Shown here piece by piece: positions 35,313 to 49,620 of a DNA stretch of 64,000 bases. The DNA comes from Pyrrhosoma nymphula (lineage: Eukaryota; Arthropoda; Insecta; Odonata; Coenagrionidae). The position numbers were made by a program, and so were the translations under genes. The stretch is taken from positions 83,448,576 through 83,512,575 of the forward strand of contig OY754329.1 in NCBI GenBank assembly GCA_963573305.1, in the 5' to 3' direction. The notes under the pieces are model-generated. The model did not search any database. It saw only the letters and a list, made by a program, of their open reading frames with translations, and was not told where the DNA came from. Position 1 is the stretch's first letter; every line of letters begins with the position of its first letter.

Positions 35313-36210
35313 ATAAAAGTTGGCTTTTTCCAAATAGACAAAATCAGGTTTTTTTTACATTAAGTTTTCAGCCTGTTAGCTTCACTCCTATACTAGTCTA
35401 CTTCACCGGTATTTTTCTCGCGTAACGTCCGTTTTTTTAATAAGTTCGGAAGTTGCTAAATATTTGTTTAGGGAAATCCAAGAGAGTTTGGCATTACATT
35501 TTTACTGCTGAGAATCACACGATAAAGTTGTGCGACCCCGGCAAGGATAATCATAATGATAACACTGTTCCAGCGAAGTGTTTTTAGAACTTTCTTACGA
35601 CTAAGCCAACTTAGCTACATAAATTATAACGTAATTTGAAAGTATCAGTGTTCCAAGGTTATCTAAATTAACGCGATTTTCATTGTACCAACATAAAATT
35701 TTCTCTCTTACTAAGAAACTGCAGCTCGGTATCCCTCTCCTCAGTGGGTTTCTAAATAGTAAACTAAGTTGACGGACGGTTATCTGCTGAAGGGCCTCGT
35801 GCACAAAGATTACGCCGCCCATGCGGGTCGTTCGCGGGCATTTTTTATCTAGTGGGAGCGAAACCTGATAATGTAAACCACGACTGAATACAAATTTTTA
35901 CGAGGGACCCCCGTTATGAGCCGCGGAGGTAAGAGCCCGCTTTGCTTTCGGTTGGGGTTGTTGGCGGGCGCCGTAACTAGAGCACGCCTGCCATCCCAGG
36001 GGGCAGGCGGGAAGGAAGATGGGCCAATCCGTGTAAAGGGGCGCTAAGACGTGAGGAGAATATTAAATGCGTATGAAACATAAGGGACAAGGAGAATTTC
36101 CTGCATACGCATTACATCATTCCCGTAACCCTTCCCGAAGTTTTCTTCCCAGTTTAACCCGATATCCGAAAAGCGAGACAAATGAACAACGGACAAGTAG
36201 TGCATGCATA
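35313..36210. other. Gene-free stretch
   Basis: Mixed composition. A GC-richer patch at about 35900-36060 has no recognisable ORF or repeat. Confidence 0.4.
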
Positions 36211-36213
36211 CGT

Positions 36214-36455
36214 AACGGTAGCAGGCTCCCTCCTAATTAGCGTATGTTCTTGGAACTAAGGTGGAACTAAAATTAATCGGATTAATTGATCTTTTGCATT
36301 TATCAATTATAATTACAAACTAGAGACGTCGGAATAACGGTGGTAGGCTCCACCCAATTAGCGGAAGTCTCTTTCCATGCGAGAATCTAAAAATTAATTA
36401 AGTTTAATTGTGACTTTATTGTTTGCATTGAATTAATTTGAATTGCTAACACAGG
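36214..36455. repeat. Diverged tandem duplication, period about 122 bp
   Basis: Units start at 36214 (AACGGTAGCAGGCTCC) and 36336 (AACGGTGGTAGGCTCC). Both continue with AATTAGCG, a variable part and an AATTAATn-rich segment ending near TTTGCATT. Similarity is clear at the starts and weaker at the ends. Confidence 0.55.
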
Positions 36456-38720
36456 CACATGATACACAATGCCATCATAAAAATTAAATAAGTTGGCACG
36501 CGAATTCGTGAACCAAAACGAATTTCCAACACTATCTTCTCATTCCTTCTCATAGGCTACTAAGAAAATATTGCCATCACTGATAACATTATTAATAGGT
36601 ACTTCTGATGAAAAAATCACGGAAATAACATTTCGTTGCCCAGCGAATGGAGATGGATCTGTGATTTTTGCACGAGCACATCTTAATAGGGAATATAGGT
36701 ATGTAGTACAAACACTAGCTATATCAAAAACTTGTTTAACAGGTTATTGCTCAAAAGGAAGAACCATTGTATGAAAATATGTTACACTTTGGCGATTGTG
36801 GTGCACTTCGAAATTATCTTTATTACAGCATACTTGGGGCGACCCCCATAAATATTGTATCGATCAGCAGTGCCATTCAACTAAGCCTTTCTCATCCTGG
36901 CTTCCCCTAAATTTTCCCACTTCCATTCACCTTAGAAAATTTCGGCGTTCTCAAGAAGCTTCGACCGGAAAGGCTTGAGAAAGGGAGGAACGGCCTATGT
37001 AGAGGGGGGAACACTACCGTCTTTGAGGGCGTGGCTGACTTCACAAAGGGGGCTGCTGCTCCCTGGACGGAGGTGGTGCTGGTCGAAGCACACTCCACAT
37101 TTGGCTTCGTTCGCTGTCGGAACTGGGTGAATGGGCCCCTTGCCTCCCCCCCCCCTCACGGTCAAATGAGGCTGAGGGTGGGGGGGGGGGGGAGAATTCG
37201 CTTGGCAACGCCAGAACTCGGCACGTGACAATAGCACGACCCTCCACGCACTGCCATCATACTTATGGTCCACCTTCCCAGCTTCGTAACATGAGCGAAA
37301 AGGATTGTTGCGTCACACCAGTGCGCTGCAATATTAGGTACCTACTAATGCTATTTATTTAATGGAAGGTCATTGATTCTCATCTAAAAAGGAAAAAAAT
37401 GAGCCGAGTCCTTACTTATTGAAAAGGATAAAGGGGTCATTAACACAATATATCACTCTCAAACGGCGAGTGAGGGTGCTGTCAAAGTGTGACAAGGAAG
37501 GTTACTATGGAGGTTTGGTGTCAACGAAACCAGTGTCGGATTGTATTGTTTAGTTTTTAAAGTGCTACAACTGCTAAGGGCATATTTCACCGTCCTACCA
37601 CAGGCCGCAAGTCGAACATAATATCCATGCTCGAGGCGGAAGAGGAATCCGCGACCATTTTAGGTTATGGAGTCAGGTCTTGACATGTTGGAGACAATGA
37701 AAATCCACAATAAAAAAAACTTTTTTAAATTCTATAGCTTTAAAAATTAAACTATTTCACTATGTATCCAGCAACCTTTCATCTACCAGGCCGCCGGGGC
37801 AATGCCGTCGTGACCTCCAGGGCTGGCACAAGTGCCATACTTTCGCACGCAAAACACGATCGATGCAACAAATTAAGTATCAATAAAAATGTGATTCAAT
37901 GATACATGCTAAATTCTCAATCTAGAGTGAGAGAGATGCGAAAAAAGTGATATTCGGTTTAAAAACGTGGATTCAAATTCAAAACTATACTTCGATATTG
38001 TTATAGTGAATGAGGGGGTAGAGTCGATGTAGAATTTAAAAGAAACTTTACTGGGTGTCTTTCATAAGTGGATGTAATCAATCGATAGCGTTAGGGAGGA
38101 GTCACAAAATGTTTACAAAAGAGCGAAATATCAGCAGAGTACCTGGGATAGGAACACCGTTTGCTGCCTCGATAAAAGGCCCCTGAGTTTTGAAAATATT
38201 ATTGCAGGAAGAGGAATAATATGTATTTAAGCGAAACGGTGAGCGGAGGGGGAATAAGTAACAATACCCGCCTCTTTTCCATTCGTTGTTGAAACTTTTT
38301 TTAGATCCGGCTACTCACGACTCGGAGACGGGATTCTGTCATTGTGTATAGAGCGCTTCGAAATTAACGCTGTATTCCCTAGTAAACTACTGTACACATA
38401 AGACCAATTTACTCTCTGTTTAAATGTCAATGTATTTATTTTTAATGGTCTCGGGCTGACTTGAAGAATAAATATGATTATATGCCCCTCCACCCACTCT
38501 GTAATAACATGGTAACACCGAACAGAATAATAGAATCCTAAAATTCATTGTTCCCCACGTGAATTATGCCGATATGGTGGTAAGAAAGTCATTTCTACTT
38601 CATTAAAGCTTGATGTTTCATTTGAAAAGGAGAAATATGCTCAAATGGGATTGACCTCATGCTAATTATATTTGTGAAATGTCGTTTCCGTAAGGCAGTA
38701 CATACTATTCACACCCTTAG
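36456..38720. other. Gene-free stretch with homopolymer runs
   Basis: Contains a run of 10 C at 37146-37155 and a run of 13 G at 37180-37192 within a GC-rich patch (about 36960-37250). The open frames there are short and appear on several frames at once. I see no gene. Confidence 0.4.
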
Positions 38721-38845
38721 CAACGAGATTCTGTGTCACTGCTTCGTATAATGTGTTGGCTTCTCACGATTTTCACCCCATAGTTACACGATTCTGTGCC
38801 ATCGCATCGTAAAAACTGTTGGCATCTTCCAATTCTGTAACGTCT
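38721..38845. repeat. Diverged tandem duplication, period 63 bp
   Basis: GATTCTGTGnCA..GCnTCGTA is followed by CTGTTGGC / GTGTTGGC blocks and occurs from 38727 and 38790. Two units only, with substantial divergence. Confidence 0.5.
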
Positions 38846-41800
38846 TGCGTAATTCGTCCATTGGCACTTGCGACTTCCTGAGCTGATTGAGTGCAACGAG
38901 CATTCGTGATTTCTTTGTTTTTCCTTCTAACACAAAGAGTGAGAAATAAATAATAAAGTCTGGTAAAAATTTTCTCGTGAGCTCAAATTAGTAGATATTA
39001 CTGCCATTCGAACTGATTCGCTACCATGCAGTTGTGGTGCTCCCGCATAAAAGCTACTACCGAATCATGAAAAGTTTGAGTGAATGGAGCTTACCAGAAA
39101 ACTGAGCAGAATATTTATTTAGCTGAGAAGGACAACTTGATTCACTCTTCTCCGAGAAGTACTCCATAAAAAGATCGATTGAATGCGTGTTTCAGATTAA
39201 GCCTGGAGAAACTTACGAACGTCAAAGTCGTGGAAGACGGAAATTGGATTTTCGTATTCTAAACGCCTGCGATATAAAGAGAGGGAGTTAAAACGTGGGC
39301 GTCTTTATGTTTGCTCGCGGCAAATACGAACTTCATATTTGGGAGTTCGAGGAACACTACTCGTATTCGCATTCAAGGATCTTCGTAATAACGTCATGAT
39401 GTAATTTTACCTCCGTGAAAAATTAAGACAACCGTTAAAAACGTATAATAAACTGGTTTGAATGAGATCAAAATAACTCCTCACCACTTCAATTATAAAC
39501 ACCCTTGTTCACAGCCAGAGTTGAGGTTTCTGAAGTACCTACGTTATAAAATATTTGAACGCCCCTTTTATCATTCATAAGATTTGTATCGATACGTAAT
39601 TTTATTCAGTCACATGGACTTATGAATGGTCTTATTTAATGTCGATGAGGTGCCTTAAGGTGGATCAAAGGAATAGAGCAAAAGTTGCCTTAAAATAGCA
39701 ATCCAAGACGTCATTTGTCGACGTAACCATATCGTATTCACTTTTAATACAGATGAAATATAATGAGATACAATTCATGATACTCATAAAAATCTGAATT
39801 ACCAATGCAATATTCCCTTTTGTCATATTTTATGCCGCAATAACTGGAACAATAGGTCTAATCTCCATCTAAGTCTTCATTCTTCTTGGCAGTCATACAT
39901 TATGTGCTTCCTGCAAGAAGCAATATTTTCCATCATACCCGTCAGCCCTTGTGTGTCTCAAGCTCAAGAAAGTGTCATGTTTATGAAAAAAGACAGATAA
40001 ATTTGGAGAAAAAAGCATGGGAATTCATTTTGCTGATTTGATGCGCGAACATCAAGGGACGTTACCTATCGAAACGATCATCTTTCAACAAAGCTTGGCG
40101 GAGCACTCCGTGACGGTATTCTTTAGCTTGGCGTAAAAGATAGCGGCCTCCCATAAACAATCGATATGAAATTATCAGGGGAGATTTGATGCATGCATTT
40201 AAAACATTTCTCTTTCATCCTGATGCCGATAAAACACACTTAATCTTAAGACTTTTTACTCAATGCTTTTGTATTTTTTTCGGGCCTTCGGGCTACGATT
40301 AAAGTAAGTTGACAGCAAGAACGAAATCGATTTTTCACCACGCAATTGAGAAAATCCCACCTGATGATCTCATCAGCGAATTTATTCTGCACCTATTTGA
40401 TAATCCCTGATCATTAAAAGCCGCGTGATTAAACCGAGGTTTCCAAAAGTGAAAAGAGTTGACGAAACAACTGCCAAATGGCGAGATTAGTAGGTACTTA
40501 CCCTCTGGTGCGCTTTTTATTAAAATTAAAGTAACGCTACAATTAATATACTTGGTAAATGCGTGAAATAATTCCTGAAAGTAATTGAAACGAATTAAAA
40601 CTGCTACGGGAGGTCAATGTATTTTACTCTTTCACAGAAGGTACGGCGATGAGTTTTCGAAAGCATTCAATTCAATAGTCATTGTTAGTAAATCAGCGTA
40701 TCCAGGCGCACAACAATTGACACTGGGGCCTTAGGTTATTCATGCGTTCCGTCATTGCTCTCGGTGATCTGCATATTAGCGGAAAACGCCAATTATTGTC
40801 ACTTAAAAGCAAGACTCATTAAAAAAAAAAGATGAAGGAAATGTGTTTCCAGCCAAAACCATGAGTTCCGGTCGCGTTTCCTCGATGATTATGCCCACCA
40901 AATCCGTCGATTATGCGTGAGTATGGTGGAGGATCGAGTCCAAATTATAATTCGGAAATCCAGGCTGGCTAAAGAATTTGGGTTAATTGGAGAGACAGTA
41001 GTTTCTGGTCGATGACGACGACAGATTCGGAATTCCTCCCACTTGAATCCCTTCAACTTTCGCCAAGATACAAGATGCTGGGACGGTCGCGCCTGGAACA
41101 CGATCGGAATAAATTATCCTTCAAAAAAAATCCAGCCCACTGAAGCGGATTTTTTAACTTGTAACTTTTAAAGTATGTCTTGCGGTTACATTGCCCAGTA
41201 TATTTGTTCGGAAGAATCCATTGTGATTATCGCCTTCGTAACTTAATTTTCCTTATACTTCAATCATGAGTTACAGTTTACCATAATTTTTATGTAGTTG
41301 CAACATATCTCTTTCAACAGTTTTGCCACAAATAACTCAGTAAGAATTACAATTTGCCAGATTAAGAGTAAAAACTTGTAAAGTAACGTATAAAAAGAGC
41401 ACCACCTGATGAGCCATAGGCTCAGGTGGGCTCGATTGTTAAACACAATTATAATATAATATTGTTAATTCTCTTGTGATCTATTTGTATTCGAAAGACG
41501 TTAATACATTGAATTGCAAGCCTTAAATAAATAAACTAATGAATAGCATTAACAATATGAAAATTAACAATAAATTAATAAAATTTCAAATAAATAAAAA
41601 TTGTAAACAAAAAATAGTTTACAATAGTAATTTACACCCAGGAAATTATATTTTTCAGAATTTTCTTCCTGTTACATTGTACATAAATTTGTCATAAATA
41701 AATTAAAACGGTCGTATCTGCGTCTTGAGTCAATTTGCTCTTATCTTCTACATTCAATTTTCCCTTATCTTCTCACATTTATCGACAATTTACCTATATC

Positions 41801-44800
41801 AGTTATTAAGCATACCTCTTTCAACTTTCCCTCCCCTCAACTTACCTAATAATAAAGAGCAATTCACAAGGTTAACGGCGAACAATGGGGTGACATACGT
41901 AATTTACTCCGGAATGGTAATATATGGGAACTGACTCAATTAATTATGAAATGTGAATTGTTGGTTAATAGGATAGCTTCGTGTGAAAGACATTACGTTT
42001 CCTCTGGAGGAATCGAGAGAATACTTAAGTAGACGAAAGAAACAGCTCATTGTGGGCGTAAACTCTGTAATTTATCAGTTGCAAAAAATTATAAGACTCG
42101 TAAGCAATTTAAAAAAACTGGGAAATGTAATTGAAAGAAAAAAAACGCTCGCTAAACCACGAAAATGATGCTGAATGTTTAAAAGGGGGTTTCATTAACT
42201 CTCCAGTGATTTTATTTAATTATTTTTTATTTTTTTATGAGGCGTGGAACTTCCGGGCGTAGGAAACCTGGGGGATGATTACCTCGAGAATGCCGAGCAA
42301 TTAAACCGGGACCGGGTGCTTTTTTGAAAAGACCCGCGGGTTCACGTTCCAGCCGCGCCTTTCCGCTCGACTGAGAGGCGCTGTTATTACGCGGAAAAAG
42401 TCATATAGACCCGAAATCGTGCAACAGAAAAGCCTTCCCTAATACTTCACGAAACTACTTTTTTTGCGCCAAGTCTGGCCATCCGCATTTTTTTCTGCCT
42501 TCGTCGGATAGGAAGGGAAAAGTGGGAGGTTACGCTATGAAGACGAGGTGGCATCAGCAAATTTTTCTTGTTTCTCGTGACTTTTAAAGCGTTGTTCCTT
42601 TCCCCTATAGTTATTTTTCTCGCGCGTCGTGGGTGATTCAGCATGGTTCGAATCTTCTTTAGATCCTAACCAAGAGCAGATATACAACAAGTCGCGCATT
42701 TGAAGAATTGGGAACTTTTTCAACAAGCATTCGGAATGTTCAACTTTCGGAATAAAGAGATAGTGACTGTAAAGCAATGGATACAGAATGGCGGATTATA
42801 CAGCGATGTAATCTATAAAGAATCATTGTTGCAATGGTGGAAACACGATAGAAGACTATATAGTGGACAAACATATTTGTCTACTTCATTATTAAATTTA
42901 ATATCATAAGTTTTCAATGTTCGACATAACTCAATGCAGCGTAACATCCCATTACCCACACGGATTGCGCTCGTTCAATGTAGTTTTCCACAGCTTGAGG
43001 CTCTTGACGTTTTGTCTTTCTACCAGTCGTTTGGTCGCCGTCCATTCGCAGAAACCAATATTTGAAGATCCTGTTTAAAGGGATCACTTACTCGTATTTT
43101 TGAGATAGTGCAGGATCAAACTGAGCAATCTCTACCCGGAAAGACGCGGATACTACTCTGATAGACCCGCGCCACCACATCCGGTGCACACAGCGATTGG
43201 GAAAACAGGAAATAATCAAAATGAAACCGTCGATATCACCGGAAAATTGCCCCGTCCCCAAGATCGCCCTGCTCTTCATTTATTTCTTCGGTTTACGGAA
43301 AGAAGATGGATCGAAATAAAATCAAATTTATGATATTTTTTCTCATACGAAGAAGGCGAGAATAGTTTTGAGAATAGGGTTATTGAGGGAGGTGTTCACT
43401 AATGGGGGAGAACTCATGACCGGCATACTTGGGAAAAGACGGGAAAAAATGTTAAACGTATACATTTTAATGGCGAATAGAAAAAAGAACAGGAAGGAAA
43501 GAGGATGAGAGAAGATAAGAAGGCTTGTTAGATGTGGGTGTGGAAAATGATAAAGAAGCTTCGATGGATTGATTGGAGAATAAACGAAGAAGTGCTGGGC
43601 TTGGTAGGAGGGTGAGAAAGCAGCGCGAGGCAATTAGGAGTGGATGGAGAAGGATGAAAATTTCGAAAAGGTTTGAAGGGGAAGTAGGTGTAGGAGATAT
43701 AGGTAAGACATAGGCCGAGCTTATGATGTTGAAGATTTCTATGTACAACGAATTGAGGTGAATGAGGATCAATCTCTATGTATGAGACGGATGGAGGGAT
43801 GGAGCAGAAGCAGGAAAAGTATGATAAATAAGGTGCCTGCGGTCACAGGAAGATCTAGACGTCAGTATTCCTCTATACTACATCCAAGCCCAAGCAGTAG
43901 ACGACCTCTCATATAAAACTGCTCCACGAGCATTTTAAGAACTGGCTGAGAATCTCTCTTTGAGTGCCTTAGACGATGAAAGTACAGTTGCTCGAGCATC
44001 TTACCTCTTCCATTTGATAGATCCACCACTCCCTATTATGAAAGATTCGATTCGACGGGGAGGGCACACAGAAAGATGAAAAATGGAAGAAAAAAATGGT
44101 TAACCTCGGTGCTCGGGCGGAAGGCGGGGGAATCGATTCTATGTTCCGAGACGAACAATTATCGAGAGAGGTGAGTTGAAGGGAAGAAAGAGAGAGAGAG
44201 CATCGTTGGATTATTATAGGCTACTCGTTCACGGGGCAGGAGGGGTAGAGACGAGGCATAACACGAAAAACCCCGCCTCTACCCCTCCTATACAGACCAA
44301 GCTGCGTCCTCAATCATCAATGCTATATGTACCGAAAACTTCCGCCTCGGAAATTGTGTGTGTGTGTGCGTAAGTGCCCTCTTCCGGACACCTCTCGAAT
44401 CAAAAAAATTGAAGAGCGCTGGGCGTTCAGGCAGCTGAAACGTTCCCCGCTCCCCCACCTTCCCTCCCGATATCTATACGGCGGTATCGGAAATTCGTTA
44501 TGCGTTTTTCGTCATCGCTGCCCTCAGGGTGTCTCTCTTTTCCTCCCCTCCTTTCCTTTCTAAACCGTTCCATTTCCCCGCCCCGTAAACACAATGTTCG
44601 GTCCGCGTCCCACACCCCGCGGACTAGGTGAAGGAACCCCCCCCCCCTTTCCCTCAATCTACAATGAACCGCATGACGTAAGCCGTGATGGAGACGTTAG
44701 GGGCCCGTCGTAAAGACGTAACGGGTTGTCTTCGAGGAAAATCGTGGACGTTAAGTCTCTATCCATTATTCCATTTATGAAGGTTCTGAGCGTGGTCATA

Positions 44801-45779
44801 TTTTGTGCGACGGTTACGTAGAGAAAATCAATAACGACAAAACTAACACGTCAAATAATACAAGAAGACTTGCCAGGGTAATACCATAGGAAGTGTTGAT
44901 GAGTAAATTAGAAAATATAACCTCAAGGTACAAAAGAAGGCTAGTTGGCATTTTTTTAATAAATACAAAAAATAAAAATTACGCGACAAACACAAGCAAT
45001 AGTCCGGTTAAGCATAATGCCATGAACAATTGTTCAACACCATAACCATTCCCATATAAATGGAAAGTTAATGCCGAATACACGGGAGTATGGTTCTACT
45101 ATTATTAGTACTACTATGCACTGGAGTACGTTGTTTGGAAAGTAATCGGACACCAAGACTTTACCAATCCGTTATCATAGACCTCAATTATGAATTCTCA
45201 TTTTTTTATTCTTCTATCACTAAGTTTATGGAGCAGGAGGGTTCGAACGCCGTGATAATTATCGTACGCGAAAATTAGAATGCTATCACATGTTTTTTTT
45301 CGATTCTGTATTGTTGAGTTGCCACATCCTGTCCGCATGTGGTAAGTATTGCATGACTAATATCAAGTGGTGGCGAAGCATGCGATACTTCAACGAAACC
45401 GCTATGCGATTACGTTATTCTTGCTTACAATAATTATAAAGCGCTTCCAGAATTGGCCCTCCAGGTCACGTAATGGAGATAAGCTGTCTTGAAGAAATGC
45501 AATACGGTTACGTACGTTGCAGTTCACACTCTTGTACAGGCAGAGCCAAACTTGGTGGCCCTCACCAGCGGGGAATTAGGGGTCACTGAGAGTTAATTAA
45601 TCGTCAATGAGCGGGCAAAGATACTGAAAGACTCCCGGAGCGACCTCTAGGAAGACTCGGCCGCTTTATCCCACATCTCTGGCATGCTTTCCTCCCCTTT
45701 GCGTCATGATCATCACAAGCGAGTGCCACCAAGTTCCTACGCAACGCCTATAGGTTTACATCTTGCGGTTAGCGCCTTT
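38846..45779. other. Gene-free stretch
   Basis: I see no defensible exon. About 41240-41720 is very AT-rich. About 43340-43720 is purine-rich on the plus strand, giving long Ser/Phe/Leu-rich frames on the minus strand. About 44160-44660 is GA- and then CT-rich with an 11-C run near 44637. A perfect 13-bp stem hairpin lies at 44238-44289. Confidence 0.4.
44238..44289. repeat. Perfect 13-bp stem hairpin
   Basis: AGGAGGGGTAGAG (44238-44250) pairs exactly with CTCTACCCCTCCT (44277-44289) across a 26-base loop. It lies in GA-rich sequence, so chance is possible. Confidence 0.5.
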
Positions 45780-46047
45780 GGATGGGTTTACACTGGCAAG
45801 TTAATCCCACAAGTTTCCTCTGCAATAGCTTGCGAGGGATTGTATGTACTCTTCCAGCTATACTTTTCGCGGTATGTGCGGAGCCAGATTGGCTGTCGTT
45901 TACACTAGCAATACGTTTCTGCTCGCGACTTTCCGAAACTTTTAAAAGTTCTGTAAGCGGACTTACAGAGCCGTTTACACCTGAAATTTACGTCGAAAGG
46001 CGGTTGTTGCAAGTAACTTGCGCAATGAACTTGCCTGTGTGAACCCA
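45780..46047. mobile_element. Candidate MITE (non-autonomous DNA transposon)
   Basis: Inverted ends match at 18 of 20 positions: TGGGTTTACACTGGCAAGTT at 45783-45802 against the reverse complement of AACTTGCCTGTGTGAACCCA at 46028-46047. CCTTT precedes the left end (45775-45779) and follows the right end (46048-46052), a possible 5-bp target duplication. The exact left border is offset by about three bases. GTTTACAC recurs inside, at 45898-45905 and 45973-45980. There is no coding capacity, and the superfamily is not assigned. Confidence 0.5.
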
Positions 46048-46052
46048 CCTTT

Positions 46053-49000
46053 ACAGCATGCGTCCTTGAAAGTGTCCGTTCTAGGGCATTGTCTTAAACT
46101 CTCCCTCCCTCTTAAGAGACGCCCCTCTTTTAAATTCCGTCTCTTTTCCATCTCTCGCTTCTTCTTTCGATACATAACCTCCCTCTTCTTCTTCCTCTTC
46201 CCCCCCTCCTCATCCCCATCCCCACCCACTCCCCTATAGCTACACACGCGGCTTGGACTATAACGGTGCCTCGGCCCCATCTTGCTTCGTCTCCTTCTCT
46301 CCACCACCGTCTCGGAGAGCCGCCTCCCAAAGAAGTCTGGGGAGGAGCGAAGGGGTGGGTGGGGGGGAATGGACGCGAGGGATAGCGAAGACCGAATAGA
46401 GGTGGGGTTGGGGGACAGAGGGAAGAAGTTATCGGATGAGGAGGGTGAGGGAGAGGAGGCAGTAGTAATAGGGGGAAGATGGAAAAAGGGTATAAAGATA
46501 GATACATGTCTTTATTTTGGGTGAAATCTGGACCGTCGGCGGGCCGTCGTTATGTAAGACAAGGGTAGGGTGATAGTTGATGTGACCGCCATACCCTAAA
46601 GGTGGTGACTGTGCATTAGAAATCCACCGATTTATATATTATATCAACAGTCAATAAGTTTGTCCCGGGACCAAGAGAAGTAGCCCGAATCTTGGCTCAC
46701 CGCCCGTCGGTACGAGTTGCGGAAGAGTCCTCATAGTTCTCAACTTCTATTTAAATCCAATGGGCTTGATAATTTACCGGTTTAAATCATATAAAATGAA
46801 GAGTATTACAAATAGTTGTTCTTTTTGCGAAGTGAAAGTAAATTAGCTGTGAAACTTACAGATTAAAATCACGAAAATTATTATTTAAACGTTTGTTGTA
46901 AAAAAAAACAAAATGGATCAATCGGCCTCGGTGTGCCTGGCAAACTAAGATGAAATTCTTCCTTCTTTCCTGGAAGTTCCCATTCTTTTATTAAAGCCAC
47001 GGTCTTGATGATAATGACATCATATGAAGAATGAATGCACGGAGCACTTGTTGCACCGGTGAAAGTGAAATTTTCAACGAAACTTTCTGAATCTAATTAC
47101 GAAAAATATTCCATATGTGTAAAAACCAATAGAATCAATCGGCTGGGGCGTTCCTGAAATAAAACGTAGATGAAAATCCCCCCCCGTCTCAAAAATTTTT
47201 ACCGTAAGCTATGGAAAGTAATATAATAAGCGTATACCCAATCCTCTCCTTTATTTGGCAAAATGTTTCTTCGCTTGGACGAAAGCCGTGATCAAAGCGT
47301 TGTATGAGTGCTCCAAAGCGTTCTCAACGAAGACGTTTAAATTTAAAGTTGACGGCGAGGTCCAGACGGTCTTTAAAATACCCCCACCTCTTTTACTCCC
47401 AGCTCTACTCCTCCCCCAACTCTTAAAAAAATACCAAGGTACGACCATGAACCGAGCCCACTACTAAAGTAGGCAAACCTCCTGCTGTCTTTATTATACG
47501 CTAACATCACTTATGTCCGCTTTTTATAGTCGCTGGTTAATCGCTTAAATGGTTTGAGTACTTCTTTCCGATGTTAATACTCGGCGTCTTCTCACCGACA
47601 ATCTTTTTTTTTACTTTCTCGTAACCCGAACTGTCGGTAGCCATCACATTAATCTAACGTCCATGTCAGCGAACAATTAACGATCAAGTATGACTAAGAG
47701 CTTCATAGTGCGTTTTTTGTATTTCCACTATCCAGAAAACAGCTTATGTGAGCTTACTACCTAAGTTAGGCATGGTGAGAAGAAATCACTTGGTACTATT
47801 CCACTAATATGTAGTTATTTATTCCGATCGATGTATGTACCAAGTGATTTATATTCACAATGATGAACGTAGTAAAATACCACCAAGTGTCGCCTACCTT
47901 CATCAGTTAATGCTCTAGACTCAATGTCTATTATTATATCAAATCTTCAACAGTTAACGACGCAGGTGGACCCACGATCATGCCATTGGCGACAAAAATC
48001 CACTGAGGCAGAAATCAAACCAGCAACCTCTCCATTAAGAAGCGAGGACTTTACTCCACCACCTCAGAGGCCAACAAGAGTATTACTAAGCTTCAAATAT
48101 TCTTCGAGACAAAAATGTTTTTTTTTAATATCGCGACTGAGACTAACTTATGGTCGTGTCAATATATGTATATTGCTAAAGGCTTGACGACTTTCTGAAG
48201 AAGCAAGGCACGCCCATGGAATCCAGACGATGACGAAATTCGTGCAGGAGGGAACCTACGCGCAGAGAATTGGGATGGTGGGTGTGTTTTGAGAGGAAAA
48301 TCTGCGAGAGCCATGACGACGATGAAATGTGAAGACTCTAGACATATTAAAATGGGTGGGTGTATGGAAAAGGTGTAGGAGGATGGACGGAGAAAAGAAT
48401 ATATACATGGAAAGAAGAAAGGAGAAGGTTTTAAGCGAGAAATAAGAGGAGGGGAGGAAAGCACATTCCATGCGTGAGTCAAGAAGGAAGTTAATAAGTA
48501 TAGGCATACACAGATTGGTGTAAAATATATTTTAATTAATACTTTTTTCAAGGAGAAAGAGGGAAAGAGAAAGGGATTTATAGATTAGATGAAGCGAGTA
48601 GGAAGCATGCCGAGGTGAAGAAGCAGATATTTTTAATAAGTAGGTTCTCTCTATGAAAGAAGTAGATGTGGAGATGGCAGCATTTCTATTGTTTTCTAAG
48701 TCTAACTTAAGCCCTCATTATAATGGGTATCCTACAAATGGAATGGTAGGTCGATTGGCATACCAAGAGACCTATTCTTAAAGACCTCGGAATTTTTGAG
48801 GATCGAAAATAACTGAATTCTGAAGTCAGAATCCCCAAATATCTCAAATAATTCCATCTTTTAGATGAGTATTGTCAAAGCTGTGACGCCATGTCTACCG
48901 TATTGCCGATGTCGAGCCCTTCTTCCTAAGGCCCCTCCATATAATTTCCCAGACCAGGAAGAGTCTCCTATTGAAATCTCCTTCGTAAAAGAATCCATTA

Positions 49001-49515
49001 TTTCTTTATAAGAAAACCCTTTTCTTATCTTCGTAGCTCATGCCCAAGAAGACTACATACCCATGTAGTATCCATGCTCATGCCTCTCCGCATTTCGTCC
49101 AAAATGACTTTTCTTCTATTTCCTCTCCCACGCTTTCCCAACATTCTCCCCTCTTCCATCGACAGTCTCTTATAACAATCAAATTGAGGTCTAGTTTACC
49201 TATTAAGTTATGCGAATATGTGAAAAAAAACTTAACAGGTTGGTCCCGCGACGCTACCGTACGTGTTTATTGCGTGAAGCATCTCCTATTTGAGTTGGGG
49301 GAGAAATTTCGAAATTTTTTGGAATAATCCGTGGTTGGCATTCTGAACTTTTCAGATTCATAATTCGATGCTCTTTCATCCCGTAATCTCATAGTCAATT
49401 GGCATAAACTTTTTTATTTAATATATATTCAGACTTTTATCCCCTGAAATGCAGAAAAATTTCAGTATTTTACTAAAGTTAATGGTTTGAGGCGTAACTT
49501 TATGGAACTCCTTCA
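46053..49515. other. Gene-free stretch
   Basis: CT-rich at about 46090-46230, then GA- and G-rich at about 46330-46480 (GGGGTGGGTGGGGGGG near 46354). AT-rich sequence follows. Near 47990-48065 the minus strand has GAGGTTGCTGGTTTGATTTC, a weak B-box-like patch. No gene is recognised. Confidence 0.4.
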
Positions 49516-49620
49516 TGATTGAAAAGAAAAAACTTTGTTCAGTTCCACATAAAATAATTTTAATGACAGTCATTAAAATTATTTTATGTGGAACTGAACA
49601 AAGTTTTTTCTTTTCAATCA
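49516..49620. repeat. Perfect 105-bp palindrome
   Basis: Two 52-base arms are exact reverse complements around a single A at 49568, with no mismatch. The core reads TGACAGTCA. The palindrome is bounded by a direct repeat, TCAGTATTTTACTA, at 49462-49475 and at 49618-49631 (the latter overlaps the right end by three bases). It has no TIR-with-interior structure and no coding content. Zero mismatches point to a recent origin. Confidence 0.95.
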
